Positions 42,740 through 53,300 are shown, counted from the first letter of the stretch. The stretch is 64,000 nt of DNA from Alkaliflexus imshenetskii DSM 15055 (GCF_000517065.1 NZ_KI912105.1:336396-400395); one strand, 5' to 3'. A program made the numbers and translations. The notes: generated from the sequence alone by a model not told the origin.

Positions 42740-43654
42740 ATGAGAAAGAAAACAACCTTAACGATTGTAGAGCGCGCCCTCGTTCTTGTTCCGGAGTTTA
42801 AGGCCAGGGCTTTAAAGATGGAGCATCAGGTGGTACTTCGTGGACAGAGTCAGAGCACTCTGAATAATTACATTCGGCGCATAGCGCTGTTTGTTATCCA
42901 TTTTAAACAACTGCCCGAAGACGTCACCGAAGATGAAATCAACGAGTATCTGGTGGCTTTGGCACGCGATGTCAAGGCTCCTTCGCGGAGCAGTTTCAAG
43001 CACATGGTTTATGGCCTAAGGTATTACTACCGTTTGCTGGGCATGAACAAAAAGGCCATTGCTTTGCCTTCATTAAAGCAAGAGAGCAAGTTGCCGGTTG
43101 TGCTGAACCGCCAGGAGCTAAAGATGCTATTTTCGGCACCTACGCTGCTTAAGCACCGAATTATCCTTACGCTGATCTATTCTGCCGGATTACGGGGGCA
43201 AGAGGTCATCAACCTTAAGATATCCGATATTGACTTTGAGCGCATGGTCATCCACATCCGCCAGAGCAAATACAAGAAAGATCGGATTGTGCCTTTGTCC
43301 GCCATAATGGTCATCGGGCTCAAAAAATATCTCAGAGCCGAGAATCCGCATGTTTGGCTATTCAATGGCAAAGAGGCTGATGGTCGCTACAGCGTCAAAG
43401 GATTATCCTGGGTTATGCGGGAAAGCCTTAAAAAAACCACCATCTCTAAAAACGTGAACCTTCACTCCTTACGCCACACGTATGCAACCCATTTATTGGA
43501 GCAGGGCTTAAACATTGTAACCTTACAGGAGCTTTTGGGTCATGCCGACATCACAACAACCATGATTTATCTTCACACAGCCCAGTGTCAGCATATCACT
43601 CCTCACAGCCCCTTAGACACACTCTATGGAAAAGCCATACAAAAGCAAGCATGA
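42740..43654 (+). CDS. Tyrosine-type site-specific recombinase of the IS91-like element
   Basis: A 304-aa recombinase with an N-terminal SAM-like core-binding domain (about 25-105) and a C-terminal catalytic domain. The Arg of box I (YSAGLRGQEVINL), the HxxR of box II (LHSLRHTYATHLLEQG) and the nucleophile Tyr (DITTTMIYLHTAQ) are all present, so it should be active. It overlaps the transposase gene by 29 bases, implying coupled translation. Such integrase-plus-Y1-transposase pairs are seen in IS91-group elements of Bacteroidota. Confidence 0.9.
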   Translation: MRKKTTLTIVERALVLVPEFKARALKMEHQVVLRGQSQSTLNNYIRRIALFVIHFKQLPEDVTEDEINEYLVALARDVKAPSRSSFKHMVYGLRYYYRLLGMNKKAIALPSLKQESKLPVVLNRQELKMLFSAPTLLKHRIILTLIYSAGLRGQEVINLKISDIDFERMVIHIRQSKYKKDRIVPLSAIMVIGLKKYLRAENPHVWLFNGKEADGRYSVKGLSWVMRESLKKTTISKNVNLHSLRHTYATHLLEQGLNIVTLQELLGHADITTTMIYLHTAQCQHITPHSPLDTLYGKAIQKQA

Positions 43655-44810
43655 ACTGGCTGATGTTGTTTGCCAATTTGGAGGAAGTTTGTTGCAGAGC
43701 GGGGAGTTATCGCCCAAGCAGATCAAAGTCTTTCACAACCTTGTGCAGTGCCGTACGGCCGCTTTGGGTGGACATGAGCAGGTGTGTGATGATTGCGGAG
43801 TCATACACTACCGTTACAACAGCTGTCGCGACCGACATTGCCCCAAGTGTCAGGGAACCAAACAGGCGCTCTGGATTGAAAAGCTGATTAAATCAACACT
43901 TGCAGTCAAACACTACCATCTCATTTTCACCGTGCCTCATGAGCTCAACCAGATTTATCTTTGGGACAGGAGACTTTATTGCAATATTTTGTTCCACGCC
44001 ACCAGAGGTATACTGCGCAGCTTTGGGTACACGCATTACGGTTGTGAAACCGGAGCCGTTGCGGTGTTACACACTTGGGGGCAGAACCTTTCATTGCATC
44101 CGCACTTGCACTGCATTGTTCCGGCAGCAGGATACTCGTTGTCGGGAAAATGGCGCCACATCGGCAAATATGAAAATTATCTCTATCCGGTGCACCAGTT
44201 GAGTGCTGCCTTTAAAGGTAAATTTCTGGACAGCATAAAAAGAGAACTGCGAAAACTATCTGCAATGGATGGCTTCAAAGTCTGCATTGAAGCGGCTCAT
44301 CAAAAAAAGTGGGTCGTCTATTGCGAACCCTCAATGGCTGGCGCCGAACATGTCATCAGGTATCTGGGGCAATACACCCATCGCATTGCCATCAGCAACC
44401 AGCGGATATTGAATGTTGACTCAACAAACGTCACTTTCGTAGCTAAAGACTACCGCGACCGCGCACAAATAAAACCGGTATCCCTGAAAGGAGAAGAGTT
44501 TCTGCGTCGATTCTCTTTGCATGTTATGCCAGATGGTTACGTGCGTATCCGTCGGTTCGGCATTTATCATCACACCACAAAACTCCATCTGGATTTGCAA
44601 TTTGTGCCCGATGAAAAGCCTGACATTGACCAGATGACAGCTAAACAAAAGCCCGAAACGGCTCCAGAGCGCATTTTAAGATTGACAGGATTTGACATAA
44701 CCAAATGTCCGCATTGCAAAACGGGTCGTCTGATTGTCATCAGAACCCTGCCCAGGATTCGGTCACCCGCAGGGCATCTGCCTTCTATGCTTTTTGATAA
44801 GTTGCAGTAA
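43626..44810 (+). CDS. IS91-family HUH transposase
   Basis: A 394-aa rolling-circle-type transposase. It has an N-terminal zinc-binding region (CDDCG ... CRDRHCPKC, about 54-75), the HUH motif HPHLHCIVPAAG near 158-169, and a candidate catalytic Tyr in LGQYTHRIAISN. Near the C-terminus is a second Cys pair (CPHCKTG). Members nick single-stranded DNA and transpose by a rolling-circle mechanism without target duplication. Length and motifs are complete, so the protein may be functional. Confidence 0.92.
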   Translation: MEKPYKSKHELADVVCQFGGSLLQSGELSPKQIKVFHNLVQCRTAALGGHEQVCDDCGVIHYRYNSCRDRHCPKCQGTKQALWIEKLIKSTLAVKHYHLIFTVPHELNQIYLWDRRLYCNILFHATRGILRSFGYTHYGCETGAVAVLHTWGQNLSLHPHLHCIVPAAGYSLSGKWRHIGKYENYLYPVHQLSAAFKGKFLDSIKRELRKLSAMDGFKVCIEAAHQKKWVVYCEPSMAGAEHVIRYLGQYTHRIAISNQRILNVDSTNVTFVAKDYRDRAQIKPVSLKGEEFLRRFSLHVMPDGYVRIRRFGIYHHTTKLHLDLQFVPDEKPDIDQMTAKQKPETAPERILRLTGFDITKCPHCKTGRLIVIRTLPRIRSPAGHLPSMLFDKLQ

Positions 44811-45113
44811 CCAACATTACATTCCCTTTAAAAACTTCATTCACATGAGGTTCGGCATCGTATTGCCTTGACGGGTGGGTTTTAAGCCCAAAAGAAGCTG
44901 GTTTTCAACATTTGAAACACAAAGACCACTCTTCTCTTAAACCGAAAAGGTTAAAAACAGCACGAACGCAGCATAGGCGTTCTTGCCAAAAACATCAAAA
45001 ACCAACAAAAAGTCCATAGCTGCCAGTTGTAGTCCTGACGGGATGTCGTTCAACCTGGAATAATCGCTGGGTCGTTCCGACCGCTCATATTCCTATATAT
45101 TGGCTGTAGTTTT

Positions 45114-45791
45114 TCAATTCATGTCTTTCTTATCAGATTCTATTTCAAGTTTTTCCCATAGACTATAATAGTATTCTTCTGCTTTATCAATCTCATCATA
45201 GATTGCGTTGCTTTGCCATGTTAGAAAATTTGATATTTTACTCATTGTAATACGAAAATTCTCTAAGTCTATATTTGTTCTTTTCAATGAAGGCTTTCTC
45301 TCTTCCGATTTATCAGTAGGAAATCTAAAATTCATTGAAAAAGTATCGATTTCTTCAAATTCACTTATTAATCTCTCCATATTTTTCAATACCGTTTCTT
45401 CTGGCTTTTGATACTTGTTTATATTAGAACTCAAACTAACATACTTATCCCATAAACTTTTTAATTTATGGTCGCAAGGGAATGTATATTTCTCAATCCG
45501 AACATAGTTCAGTCCATTAATTAATTCTTTTAGACTTAGTTCGATATATTGCCTAGATAAGAATACAATTGGATATACTAAGTGATTAGAAATATAAGCA
45601 CTACCATCCAATTGTTCAAATAGTTTCTCTGCTGCTAATCTATATGCTTCAGAATAAACCATAAACCATTTTTTCCCTGACCGCAAAATTGCATTGTGAC
45701 GATAATCAATATTGCAATCATTAAAAAGTCTATCTGTGTCATTGGGTAATTCAATTGAAAAATCATATTTACTAGGTTCAAAATCTTTCAT
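45114..45791 (-). CDS. HEPN-like hypothetical protein
   Basis: A 225-aa all-helical protein. The stretch YPIVFLSRQYIELSLKELI followed by HKLKSLW, and the later FRFPTDK, resemble HEPN-type helical domains such as those in RNase toxins and antiphage proteins, but the RNase motif is not clear. It is AT-rich and lies alone between the IS91-like element and a palindrome. It may be a cassette-borne defence or toxin-related gene; this is inference. Confidence 0.55.
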   Translation of the reverse strand: MKDFEPSKYDFSIELPNDTDRLFNDCNIDYRHNAILRSGKKWFMVYSEAYRLAAEKLFEQLDGSAYISNHLVYPIVFLSRQYIELSLKELINGLNYVRIEKYTFPCDHKLKSLWDKYVSLSSNINKYQKPEETVLKNMERLISEFEEIDTFSMNFRFPTDKSEERKPSLKRTNIDLENFRITMSKISNFLTWQSNAIYDEIDKAEEYYYSLWEKLEIESDKKDMN

Positions 45792-45833
45792 AATTTATGG
45801 AATTATTTATATGTCGCACTTAAAATTCTGACT

Positions 45834-45892
45834 AACGGTAAAAATTCAATTTCATAAAAAACACTTATTCAACACTATACCATTTTACCGTT
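45834..45892. repeat. Palindrome 3 upstream of the HEPN-like gene
   Basis: AACGGTAAAA (45834-45843) and TTTTACCGTT (45883-45892) are perfectly complementary with 39 bases between. It lies 42 bases from the HEPN-like gene start and 9 bases from the right 28-bp direct repeat. The AACGG start resembles the arm of palindrome 2. Confidence 0.5.
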
Positions 45893-45901
45893 ATCTTAAG
45901 T

Positions 45902-45929
45902 AATCAATGTCTTTGGTATAGGGAGAATT
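45902..45929. repeat. 28-bp direct repeat, right copy (island boundary)
   Basis: Identical in all 28 bases to 41455-41482 and in the same orientation. The rest of the gap to 46316 is AT-rich without a gene. Confidence 0.8.
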
Positions 45930-46225
45930 ACAGCCAACTCTTTTATATCATCAATATTATCAATACATCAAAAACATCAATTCATCCTAAAACTAATCAA
46001 ATTTAATTAGCTCCATTCACCCAAGTTGACGAATTGCGCAGTATGTTCTATTAATACCATGAGGTAATCTGATAATCATTAAACATTTACCATTGCTCAT
46101 CAAACAACATAAGCTCCCATGAACTATAAACTACTAAACACTGTACTTATTACTCCCCATCAAATGGAACACTAAATCCCCAACAAAAGAACATATAACT
46201 CCCTTGCATCTGGAAAAATAACTAC

Positions 46226-46257
46226 ATGCGTCATGTACTTATAAGTACATGATGCAT
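46226..46257. terminator. 32-bp palindrome downstream of the HU-like gene
   Basis: ATGCGTCATGTACTTA is followed directly by TAAGTACATGATGCAT, complementary except for one G-T position. It lies about 60 bases beyond the 3' end of the minus-strand gene at 46317. There is no T-run, so it may be a 3' stability hairpin or a dyad binding site. Confidence 0.4.
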
Positions 46258-46316
46258 TGAATTATAAATCCAATAATTACAACTCAGTCAGGAAAACATT
46301 GCGCATAAGGAGTAGC

Positions 46317-47021
46317 TTATTTTAATATTGCCACCGGATACAATTTCTGAACAGCCAATTTCTTGTGCTTTCGCAGATAGGTACGCAGTTCCAAATGGTA
46401 TTTACCCGGCACAAGATGGTCTGGTATAAAAAACATGAGTTCGGTGGGCGCGTTTTTTATGAGGTGGGGTACTTTTGTTTCTGCTTTATTTGAATCAATC
46501 AGATAGATTCCACAATCGGGTTTGTCGAGCGAAATTTTAAGTAGTTTACCGCGCAGTGAAACCATTTGTCCTGCATTCACACTGTTGTTTGTGTCACCAT
46601 TCTTCAAATTGATAAGCGTATTAATTTGCGGCATGGATGGGACTGCATCCACTTTTATAACCGGGATATTCTGGCAAGTCTGCAAAAGTCTTTTTCCTGC
46701 CCGTAAGTTGAGGTTTAAAACGTGCTTCTGGGGATTAAATGTCTCTTTTGAATTTTTAAAAACACCTTTGATGCTGTGCGTGACACTAAAAAGCTCGGTA
46801 TTGATGCTGTTTCCTTTACTTAAGATATTACAAACGGAGCGGTTAAACTCTTCAATGGTAGCCAGTGCTTCAGCTTTGGTAATGGTTGAGCCTCTGCTAA
46901 TCATATCTTCAATAATATCCTCAAGGTACATCGTTTTGTTACCTGTGGGGATGGCTACATGCTCATCAGGACTTTGAGACCGTATGAGTTTGTTTTGGGT
47001 TAGTCGGTATTTTAAAGCCAT
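46317..47021 (-). CDS. HU-like DNA-binding protein with Ig-like C-terminus (DUF4469 type)
   Basis: 234 aa. The N-terminal 120 residues follow the Bacteroidota HU-like (Bvu_2165-type) pattern: MALKYRLTQNKLIRSQSPDE, EDIIEDMISRGSTITKAEAL and SVTHSIKGVFKNSKETFNP. The C-terminal part (about 145-234) is the DUF4469 Ig-like fold, with GDTNNSVNAGQMVSLRGKLL. These are nucleoid-associated-type proteins of unclear role. It is a single gene between the island and the Cus operon. Confidence 0.82.
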   Translation of the reverse strand: MALKYRLTQNKLIRSQSPDEHVAIPTGNKTMYLEDIIEDMISRGSTITKAEALATIEEFNRSVCNILSKGNSINTELFSVTHSIKGVFKNSKETFNPQKHVLNLNLRAGKRLLQTCQNIPVIKVDAVPSMPQINTLINLKNGDTNNSVNAGQMVSLRGKLLKISLDKPDCGIYLIDSNKAETKVPHLIKNAPTELMFFIPDHLVPGKYHLELRTYLRKHKKLAVQKLYPVAILK

Positions 47022-47041
47022 TAGATTGTATTATAAAATTA

Positions 47042-47073
47042 TTGCACAGACGTGAGCAGTCACATCTGTGCAA
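47042..47073. terminator. Hairpin between the Cus operon and the HU-like gene
   Basis: TTGCACAGA (47042-47050) pairs with TCTGTGCAA (47065-47073) and, after one mismatch, GTGA pairs with TCAC around a GCAG loop. It lies 115 bases past the cusB-like stop and 20 bases before the HU-like start. It may end the efflux operon. Confidence 0.5.
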
Positions 47074-47187
47074 AATACATAATTAATTGGTTTTATTCTA
47101 TTGCAGATACGTTAAAACCAGCGCATTTCTATCTCCACAAACAGAAGATGTTAAGCCTGTTAGCTTAAATCCCGACCTGTCCGGTTG

Positions 47188-48927
47188 TCAGTGCACATGC
47201 CCTTGTGGCATTTCGGGTGCTTTTGCCGGTTTAATGGTTTTGGTAACCTCGCCACACATGAGCATGGCATCGCCAAAATAGGGATTACGGATTTCATCCA
47301 CATTGCTGAGCCAGGAGGCGCCTTTGTCGTCGAAGGCCATGGGGCAATACTGAACATAGACGATAATCTCGGCGGGGCCAAACGATTCAAATGCGAGGAT
47401 AATGGCATCCGAAACTGTTTCGAAATGATGCCTCACCTCCTCTATGTCACCTGCGTGGCCAATGTGTTGCGTGGCATTCACCATATTACCGGACAAGGTT
47501 TGCCAGACGCTTTCGGCCTGTGCTGAAATGCCCTCAACTTTAACACTTCTCACTTTGGCCAACAGGTTGGCAGACATCCGCTTTGAAGCCGCAAAATCGC
47601 CTGCCACCAGTGCGTCCTTTAACTGGTAATACACTGCCACCAGTTTATCCATCTCTTGTTTAAAGGCCGTTGGCACATCCACACTTTTATCTACGGGACG
47701 TTGCATCATGCTGTACTTCCCACTCAGCTGGGCAGCGGCATCCAGGGCAAACGCGCCATTCACCACCACCTCTTCGCCGGGCAGCAACCCGTCAACAATT
47801 ATCTGGTAATCGCCGGCACGAGCACCCAGCAACACTTCGCGCATCTCGAAAGATGGGTTTTCACGATTTGGAACCCGTACATAAACGACTGAGCGTGGCC
47901 CCGTCCATAAAACCGCTGACGTGGGCACCTGCATCGACAAGGCCACTTCTGTTTTAACGGTAGCCCTGACAAACATATCAGGTTTAAGCAGGCCGTGGGG
48001 ATTTTGAACCTCCAGCCTCACCCCTGCCGTCCTGGTTTGAGGGTTCAACACCGGGTCGATATAGGTCACTGCTGATGAAAAATGCTGGCCGGGCAGCGAT
48101 GCCACGCTAAAATCGACCGCGGAACCTTTACGAATCCATCCAAGGTCCGTTTCATAGGCATCAAGAAGCACCCACACCTGCGACAAATCAGCTGTTTGAA
48201 ACAAGACACTCCCGCGCGTCACATAATCGCCGGCGGCAATGTTACGCGCAATCACCGTTCCCGATCGCGTTGCAACCACATCAAGACGTGCAGCATCGCT
48301 GCGGCCGCTTTCCAGGTCGGCAATCTGCTCCTCCGTGAGATTCCATAAACGCAACTTCTCCTTTACAGCCTCATAAACCTGTGGTTGTCTCTCCTTAAAC
48401 TTTGCGGCCTCAATCAACTCCTGTCCGGCCGAAACCAATTCAGGCGAATAGATGGTGGCAAGCTTTTGCCCACGCGTCACCTGCTGACCGGTAAAATCCA
48501 CAAAAAGGCGCTCTATCCGTCCGGAGAAATCGGCAGTGATGGCCGATAACCGCTGCTCATTCACCGACACCCTGCCCGTTAGAACCACCTCCTTGCCCGA
48601 TGCCCGTTCAAGGACTTTCTCGGTGCGGATATTGGCCAATGCCACCGCCTGGGGCGACATGGTATAAACAAAAGGACCATCATCACTCATGCCGCCACCC
48701 TGCGCAACCGGTGTCAACGCCATGCCACACAGAGGGCAATCACCCGGCTCATCCTGTCGGATTTGAGGGTGCATGGAACAGGTGTACTCTGTATGTTCAT
48801 CGGCATGTGCGTGTCCGTGATGGTCGTCATCGTGACCACCTCGTGGAATAACAATTACCGCAATGAGTAAACCGGCCAATAATCCGGCCAGTATTAATAT
48901 CCATTCACGTTTATTCAATCGTATCAT
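47188..48927 (-). CDS. cusB: CusB-type RND efflux adaptor with metal-binding domain and DUF3347
   Basis: A 579-aa periplasmic adaptor: N-terminal membrane anchor, a His-rich stretch (HDDDHHGHAHADEH, 32-45), a heavy-metal-binding domain YTCSMHPQIRQ...CPLCGMAL (48-72), the HlyD-like barrel-sandwich and hairpin (about 100-395), and a C-terminal DUF3347 domain with YCPMAFDDKGASW (about 415-560). It links the inner-membrane pump to the outer-membrane channel and probably hands over Cu(I) or Ag(I). It is the last gene of the operon. Confidence 0.9.
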   Translation of the reverse strand: MIRLNKREWILILAGLLAGLLIAVIVIPRGGHDDDHHGHAHADEHTEYTCSMHPQIRQDEPGDCPLCGMALTPVAQGGGMSDDGPFVYTMSPQAVALANIRTEKVLERASGKEVVLTGRVSVNEQRLSAITADFSGRIERLFVDFTGQQVTRGQKLATIYSPELVSAGQELIEAAKFKERQPQVYEAVKEKLRLWNLTEEQIADLESGRSDAARLDVVATRSGTVIARNIAAGDYVTRGSVLFQTADLSQVWVLLDAYETDLGWIRKGSAVDFSVASLPGQHFSSAVTYIDPVLNPQTRTAGVRLEVQNPHGLLKPDMFVRATVKTEVALSMQVPTSAVLWTGPRSVVYVRVPNRENPSFEMREVLLGARAGDYQIIVDGLLPGEEVVVNGAFALDAAAQLSGKYSMMQRPVDKSVDVPTAFKQEMDKLVAVYYQLKDALVAGDFAASKRMSANLLAKVRSVKVEGISAQAESVWQTLSGNMVNATQHIGHAGDIEEVRHHFETVSDAIILAFESFGPAEIIVYVQYCPMAFDDKGASWLSNVDEIRNPYFGDAMLMCGEVTKTIKPAKAPEMPQGHVH

Positions 48928-48969
48928 GTTTTTCAGTTTTCGTAATTTATTGAAATATGGTTTGGCCTG

Positions 48970-50391
48970 TTATAACCCGGCCAACAAGGCCATGCGCGCC
49001 AAAGCCAATTGTCTGTCGGCCTCAGCACGTGCCGCCTGAAGCTGGTAATCCACCAGCTGATTTTGCAAACGCACAAGCTCATCAAAATCGGCCCCTGAGA
49101 CAGAATAGCCTCGTATCAGAAGATTTAAAACCTGTTGTGCCAACTCCTTTTGGCGGGCATAGTGCCCCATGCGGCGTTCGGCATCGCGTAAAGCACTCTC
49201 AGTTTGGTGGTAGTCCGATGTCAGTTGGTTCTGCACATCCACCTGCTCTGCCACAGCACTTTCCCGCAAGAGGGAAGCTTCACGCACCGAAGCATTGTAT
49301 TTTCGTCTCCAGATGGGAATGGATACCGATACCATAGGCATGAGCATGTTGTCGCCATTCATCATGTTTGGATTTCCGGGTCGCGGTTCAAATACGCTAT
49401 ACTGAAGACCCACACCAAACATGGGCAGTCCCATCTTCCGGTTCATCCGTTCCATCGCCTCATAAGCCTGTTCCTCCTGGCGAACCATCTGCAACATGGG
49501 ATTCTGCGTATAGATTGCATCCAGAGTGATAATCTGCATGTCTGATTCAACATGTGCCTCCTCAGAAACCTCCACCGGGGCATCGGCAGGCCTGTTTAGC
49601 AGACTGTTAAAACGTGCCTTCTGAGCCATCAACTCATCGGCCAGGGTCTCCGCTCTTACCTGAAGCTCGTTAATTTCCATCTGCAAACGCAGCACATCCG
49701 ACAATGTGCCACCACCCTGACGGTTCATGCCCGACATGGAACCCGGCATGGACATGGGCTGTGAAGCGTTGGTGCTGCCCACATTGCCCGAGGTGCCGCC
49801 CATGCCAGCCATCCCTCCCATGCCGCCGGCCGATTGGTCAATACCCATATTGTAGCCCGGTGAAGACCCACCGGCGCCCGATGCCGTTACCTCTGCACCG
49901 TTGCCGCGTATCCGCTGAATGGCAATTTCTTCGAGTGACTGAAGCGTTTCAATCTGCTCATCCAAAAAGCGGAGTTCCTCCTTTATAAGCCACATGCGCC
50001 ACCATACGGTTCTCACATCATACCAAACCATTGCACGACGCTCCCTGAAGGTTTCGTACATGGCCTGCGCCATCAGGCGAGCCTCGTCGCGGGCTGCCCC
50101 GTTAGTCCCGAACCAGGGAAACATCTGCATGAGTGTTATATCTGCCACCTGGTTGCCTGCGTAACGCTCCATAGGCTTTAAAAACAGCCCGAAGGAGAGC
50201 TGCGGGTCGGGCAGCGCACCTACCTGCGGCACTTTTTCCAACGCCGAATAATACGCCAGATAGGATGCTTTTAATCCGGGATTGTTTTCGCCGGCAATCA
50301 GCAAATAGTCGTTGAGCGACTGTCCCCGCAAGGGCATCACAAACGAGGCAGATATCCAAAGAAATAGTATCAATATATTATGCTTCATCAC
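48970..50391 (-). CDS. cusC: TolC-family outer-membrane channel with Met-rich insert (CusC-like)
   Basis: 473 aa with a signal peptide and the two helical repeats of the OEP/TolC family. Unusually, residues 171-228 form a Gly/Met-rich insert (e.g. GGMGGMAGMGG, SMPGSMSGMN) between the long helices. Met clusters bind Cu(I)/Ag(I), so the insert may be a metal relay or trap; I have not seen it as a standard part of CusC. The gene overlaps the pump gene by 14 bases and lies between pump and adaptor. Confidence 0.87.
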   Translation of the reverse strand: MMKHNILILFLWISASFVMPLRGQSLNDYLLIAGENNPGLKASYLAYYSALEKVPQVGALPDPQLSFGLFLKPMERYAGNQVADITLMQMFPWFGTNGAARDEARLMAQAMYETFRERRAMVWYDVRTVWWRMWLIKEELRFLDEQIETLQSLEEIAIQRIRGNGAEVTASGAGGSSPGYNMGIDQSAGGMGGMAGMGGTSGNVGSTNASQPMSMPGSMSGMNRQGGGTLSDVLRLQMEINELQVRAETLADELMAQKARFNSLLNRPADAPVEVSEEAHVESDMQIITLDAIYTQNPMLQMVRQEEQAYEAMERMNRKMGLPMFGVGLQYSVFEPRPGNPNMMNGDNMLMPMVSVSIPIWRRKYNASVREASLLRESAVAEQVDVQNQLTSDYHQTESALRDAERRMGHYARQKELAQQVLNLLIRGYSVSGADFDELVRLQNQLVDYQLQAARAEADRQLALARMALLAGL

Positions 50392-53300
50392 GTTTCATTT
50401 TTAGTTCTTCCCTTGCCGAATAAAGCACCGGCACCACAAACAAGGTAATAAGGGCAATGGTCATGCCGCCAAATGCCGGGATGGCCATGGGAATCATAAT
50501 GTCAGCCCCCCGTCCCGAAGAGGTGAGTACCGGCAGCAGTGCCAGTATGGTGGTGGCTGTTGTCATGAGACAGGGGCGTACCCGTTTCATACCTGCCTCC
50601 AAAACGGCAGCCCTGATTTCTTTAACATTCTCCGGGCGATGCTTCTTAAAACTTTGCGTGAGATAGGTGGCGATGACCACACCATCATCGGTGGCAATAC
50701 CAAACAGCGCGATGAAACCGACCCAAACGGCCACACTCAGATTATAGGGTCGGATTTGCATCCACTCCCTGAGGTTGGTGCCAAAGAGTCCCACATCCAG
50801 AAACCAATCCTGCGCATAGAGCCATATCATCATAAACCCGCCTGAGAATGCCAGAATGATGGCAGAAAAGATGATAAACGAGGTGCTGACAGAACGGAAT
50901 TGAAAGTAGAGTATCAGGAAAATCACGATTAAAACCAACGGTACCACGATGGACAGACGCTTCTCGGCTCGTATCTGATTTTCGTAGCTGCCTGAAAACT
51001 GGTAGCTGACGCCCGCCGGGACCACCAGCTCGCCACTGGCAATTTTATGGTCGAGATAGTTTTGGGCATCCCTCACCACGTTGCCCTCGGCAAATCCCGA
51101 CTGCCGGTCGAACAGCACATAACCCACCAAAAAGCTGTTTTCGCCCCGAATCATCATGGGACCCGAGCGGTACACCACCTGCGCCAGCTCTTCCAAGGGC
51201 ACCTGGGTGCCCGATGCTGTGGGTATGAGGATGCGCTTCATCTGCTCGGGGTCGTCGCGCCATTCGCGCGCGTAACGCAGCCTGATGTTGTAACGCTCGC
51301 GCCCTTCGATGGTGGTGGTAAGCGGCATGCCGCCAATGGCCACTTCTATGTAGTGTTGCAAATCGGCCATGTTAAGTCCATAACGCGCCAAAGCCCGACG
51401 GTCAGGCTCTATCTCCAGATAGGATTTCCCCAGACTTCGGTCGGCAAAAACGGCCTGTGGCTTCACGGTAGGCACCTCCTTAAGCAGTGCTTCGAGCCGC
51501 ATACTGAATGCCTCGATGGTTTCCAAATCGGGGCCAAACACCTTAACCCCCATAGGTGCCCGCATACCTGTTTGCAACATGACCAAACGGGTTTCGATGG
51601 GCTGAAGCTTCGGCGCCGAAGTAACCCCGGGGATGTCACTGGTGGCCATGGTTATCTCCTGCCAGATGTCGTCCGGCGTTTGAATATGGTCGCGCCATTG
51701 CCTGAAATAGTGTCCCCGACGGTGCTCAACCAAATAGTTGGTTACCGATGTAAGCGGTACTTCCCGCATCAGTGTGTCAACCGTTTGGTTACCGACATGC
51801 AAAACCACCGCCTTCTCACGCACAAAATAGAGACTAGACCCTTCTCCCAGCGAGACACCCTCCAGCTTAATCGCTCCACCGGTAGTCTGAACGACATCGG
51901 CATTTAAAAGAAACCGTCCGTGGCGGTCGACCCGGAAACGGATGGGATAACCATTGACATCGGTTACATACTCCGGCTTATAGAGAATCACATTCTCAAA
52001 CATAGACATAGGCGCGGGATCCAGCGCACTTTCGGCACGGCCGGCTTTCCCCACTACGGTCTCCACCTCGGGTATGGCTTCCACGCGCAAATCCAGTTGC
52101 CGCAGATAGTTGATATTGGCCTCCATGCCAGAGTGTGGCATGCTGGTAGGCATCAATAGAAAAGCACCTTCATCCAGCGAGGGCATGAACTCCTTCCCCA
52201 GTCCGGGAAACGCATGAGCCAAAGTGCTCCACACCTTATTGGTCCGGATGTTGTAACCTATAGAGTCTGTCATCTTGGGAACAAATCCAAAAACCCGGTT
52301 GAATCCGAGCCATACATTCAGCCCAAACAATACAATTAAGACCGGCACCAGCAGAAATGCCTTTTTATGCTCTAAACACCAGGCCAGAATATGCGGGTAG
52401 AACCTTATAAATACTTTGAAAGTTCCAAGAATGACCAAAATGATGAAGAGTACATAAAGGAAATTCGTGAATGTGGAATTCTTTACGCCCAACGGCAGCC
52501 ACTCACTAGCCAACAGCCATGAGATGGCAAGGGTTACAAGTCCGGTCACTACCAGGTCATGATAATCGGTCAATAATCTGCGCAGACTATCATGTTTAAT
52601 CTTTCCGGCCATCGCCAAATGGTAAAGCATGCCATTCACCCCTAGCAGGATAAGCACCACTCCAGCCCAGGGAAGCCACCAAACCGCCACCAAACCGGCT
52701 ACCAGCGATAATCCGTTCAACCAAAAACGAACCTTTCGGCCATCCGTCTTGATACCCAAAAGCCAGTGGGCCATGGCCGGCATCATCACCACGGTGATTA
52801 TCAGCGCAGCAATCAACGCAAAGGTTTTTGTGAAAGCCAGCGGTCCAAAAAGCTTGCCCTCGGCCTGTTGCAGGGTAAACACCGGTAAAAAACTGATGAT
52901 GGTAGTAGAAACCGCGGTTAATATGGCCGGCATCACCTCAGTGGCAGCTTCATAAACCACGGTGAGCAATGGTTTGCCGGGCGGCGATTCATCCTTATGC
53001 CGGAGAATATTTTCACTCAGAATAATGCCCAAATCCACCATGGTACCGATGGCAATCGCGATGCCTGAAAGTGCCACGATGTTGGCATCTACCCCCACAT
53101 ACCTCATCATGATAAACGACATGAGCACGGCGAGCGGCAACAGCGCCGAAATCATCAGCGAAGCTCGCAAATTCAGCACCATCACAATGATGACGATGAT
53201 GGTAATGAGTATTTGCAGACTGATGGCCTCATAAAGGGTGCCCAAAGTCTCATAAATAAGTTGGGTGCGGTCGTAAAACGGCACAATGGTAACCCGCGAC

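Larger units (their letters stand above)
42638..45054 (+). mobile_element. IS91-like element carrying its own tyrosine recombinase
   Basis: A tyrosine integrase and an IS91-type HUH transposase overlap in one operon. Possible outer ends are GTTGAACTAAATCCCTCCGG (from 42638) and, inverted, GTTGAACGACATCCCGTCAG (from 45054); they share GTTGAAC and ATCCC plus scattered bases. IS91-type elements prefer GAAC or CAAG next to one end, and GAAC lies at 42641-42644. The boundaries are approximate. Within the element a 9-bp inverted repeat TAACTGCAT/ATGCAGTTA (42707-42740) directly precedes the integrase ATG. The stretch 44811-45113 holds only the right end and no gene. Confidence 0.55.
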
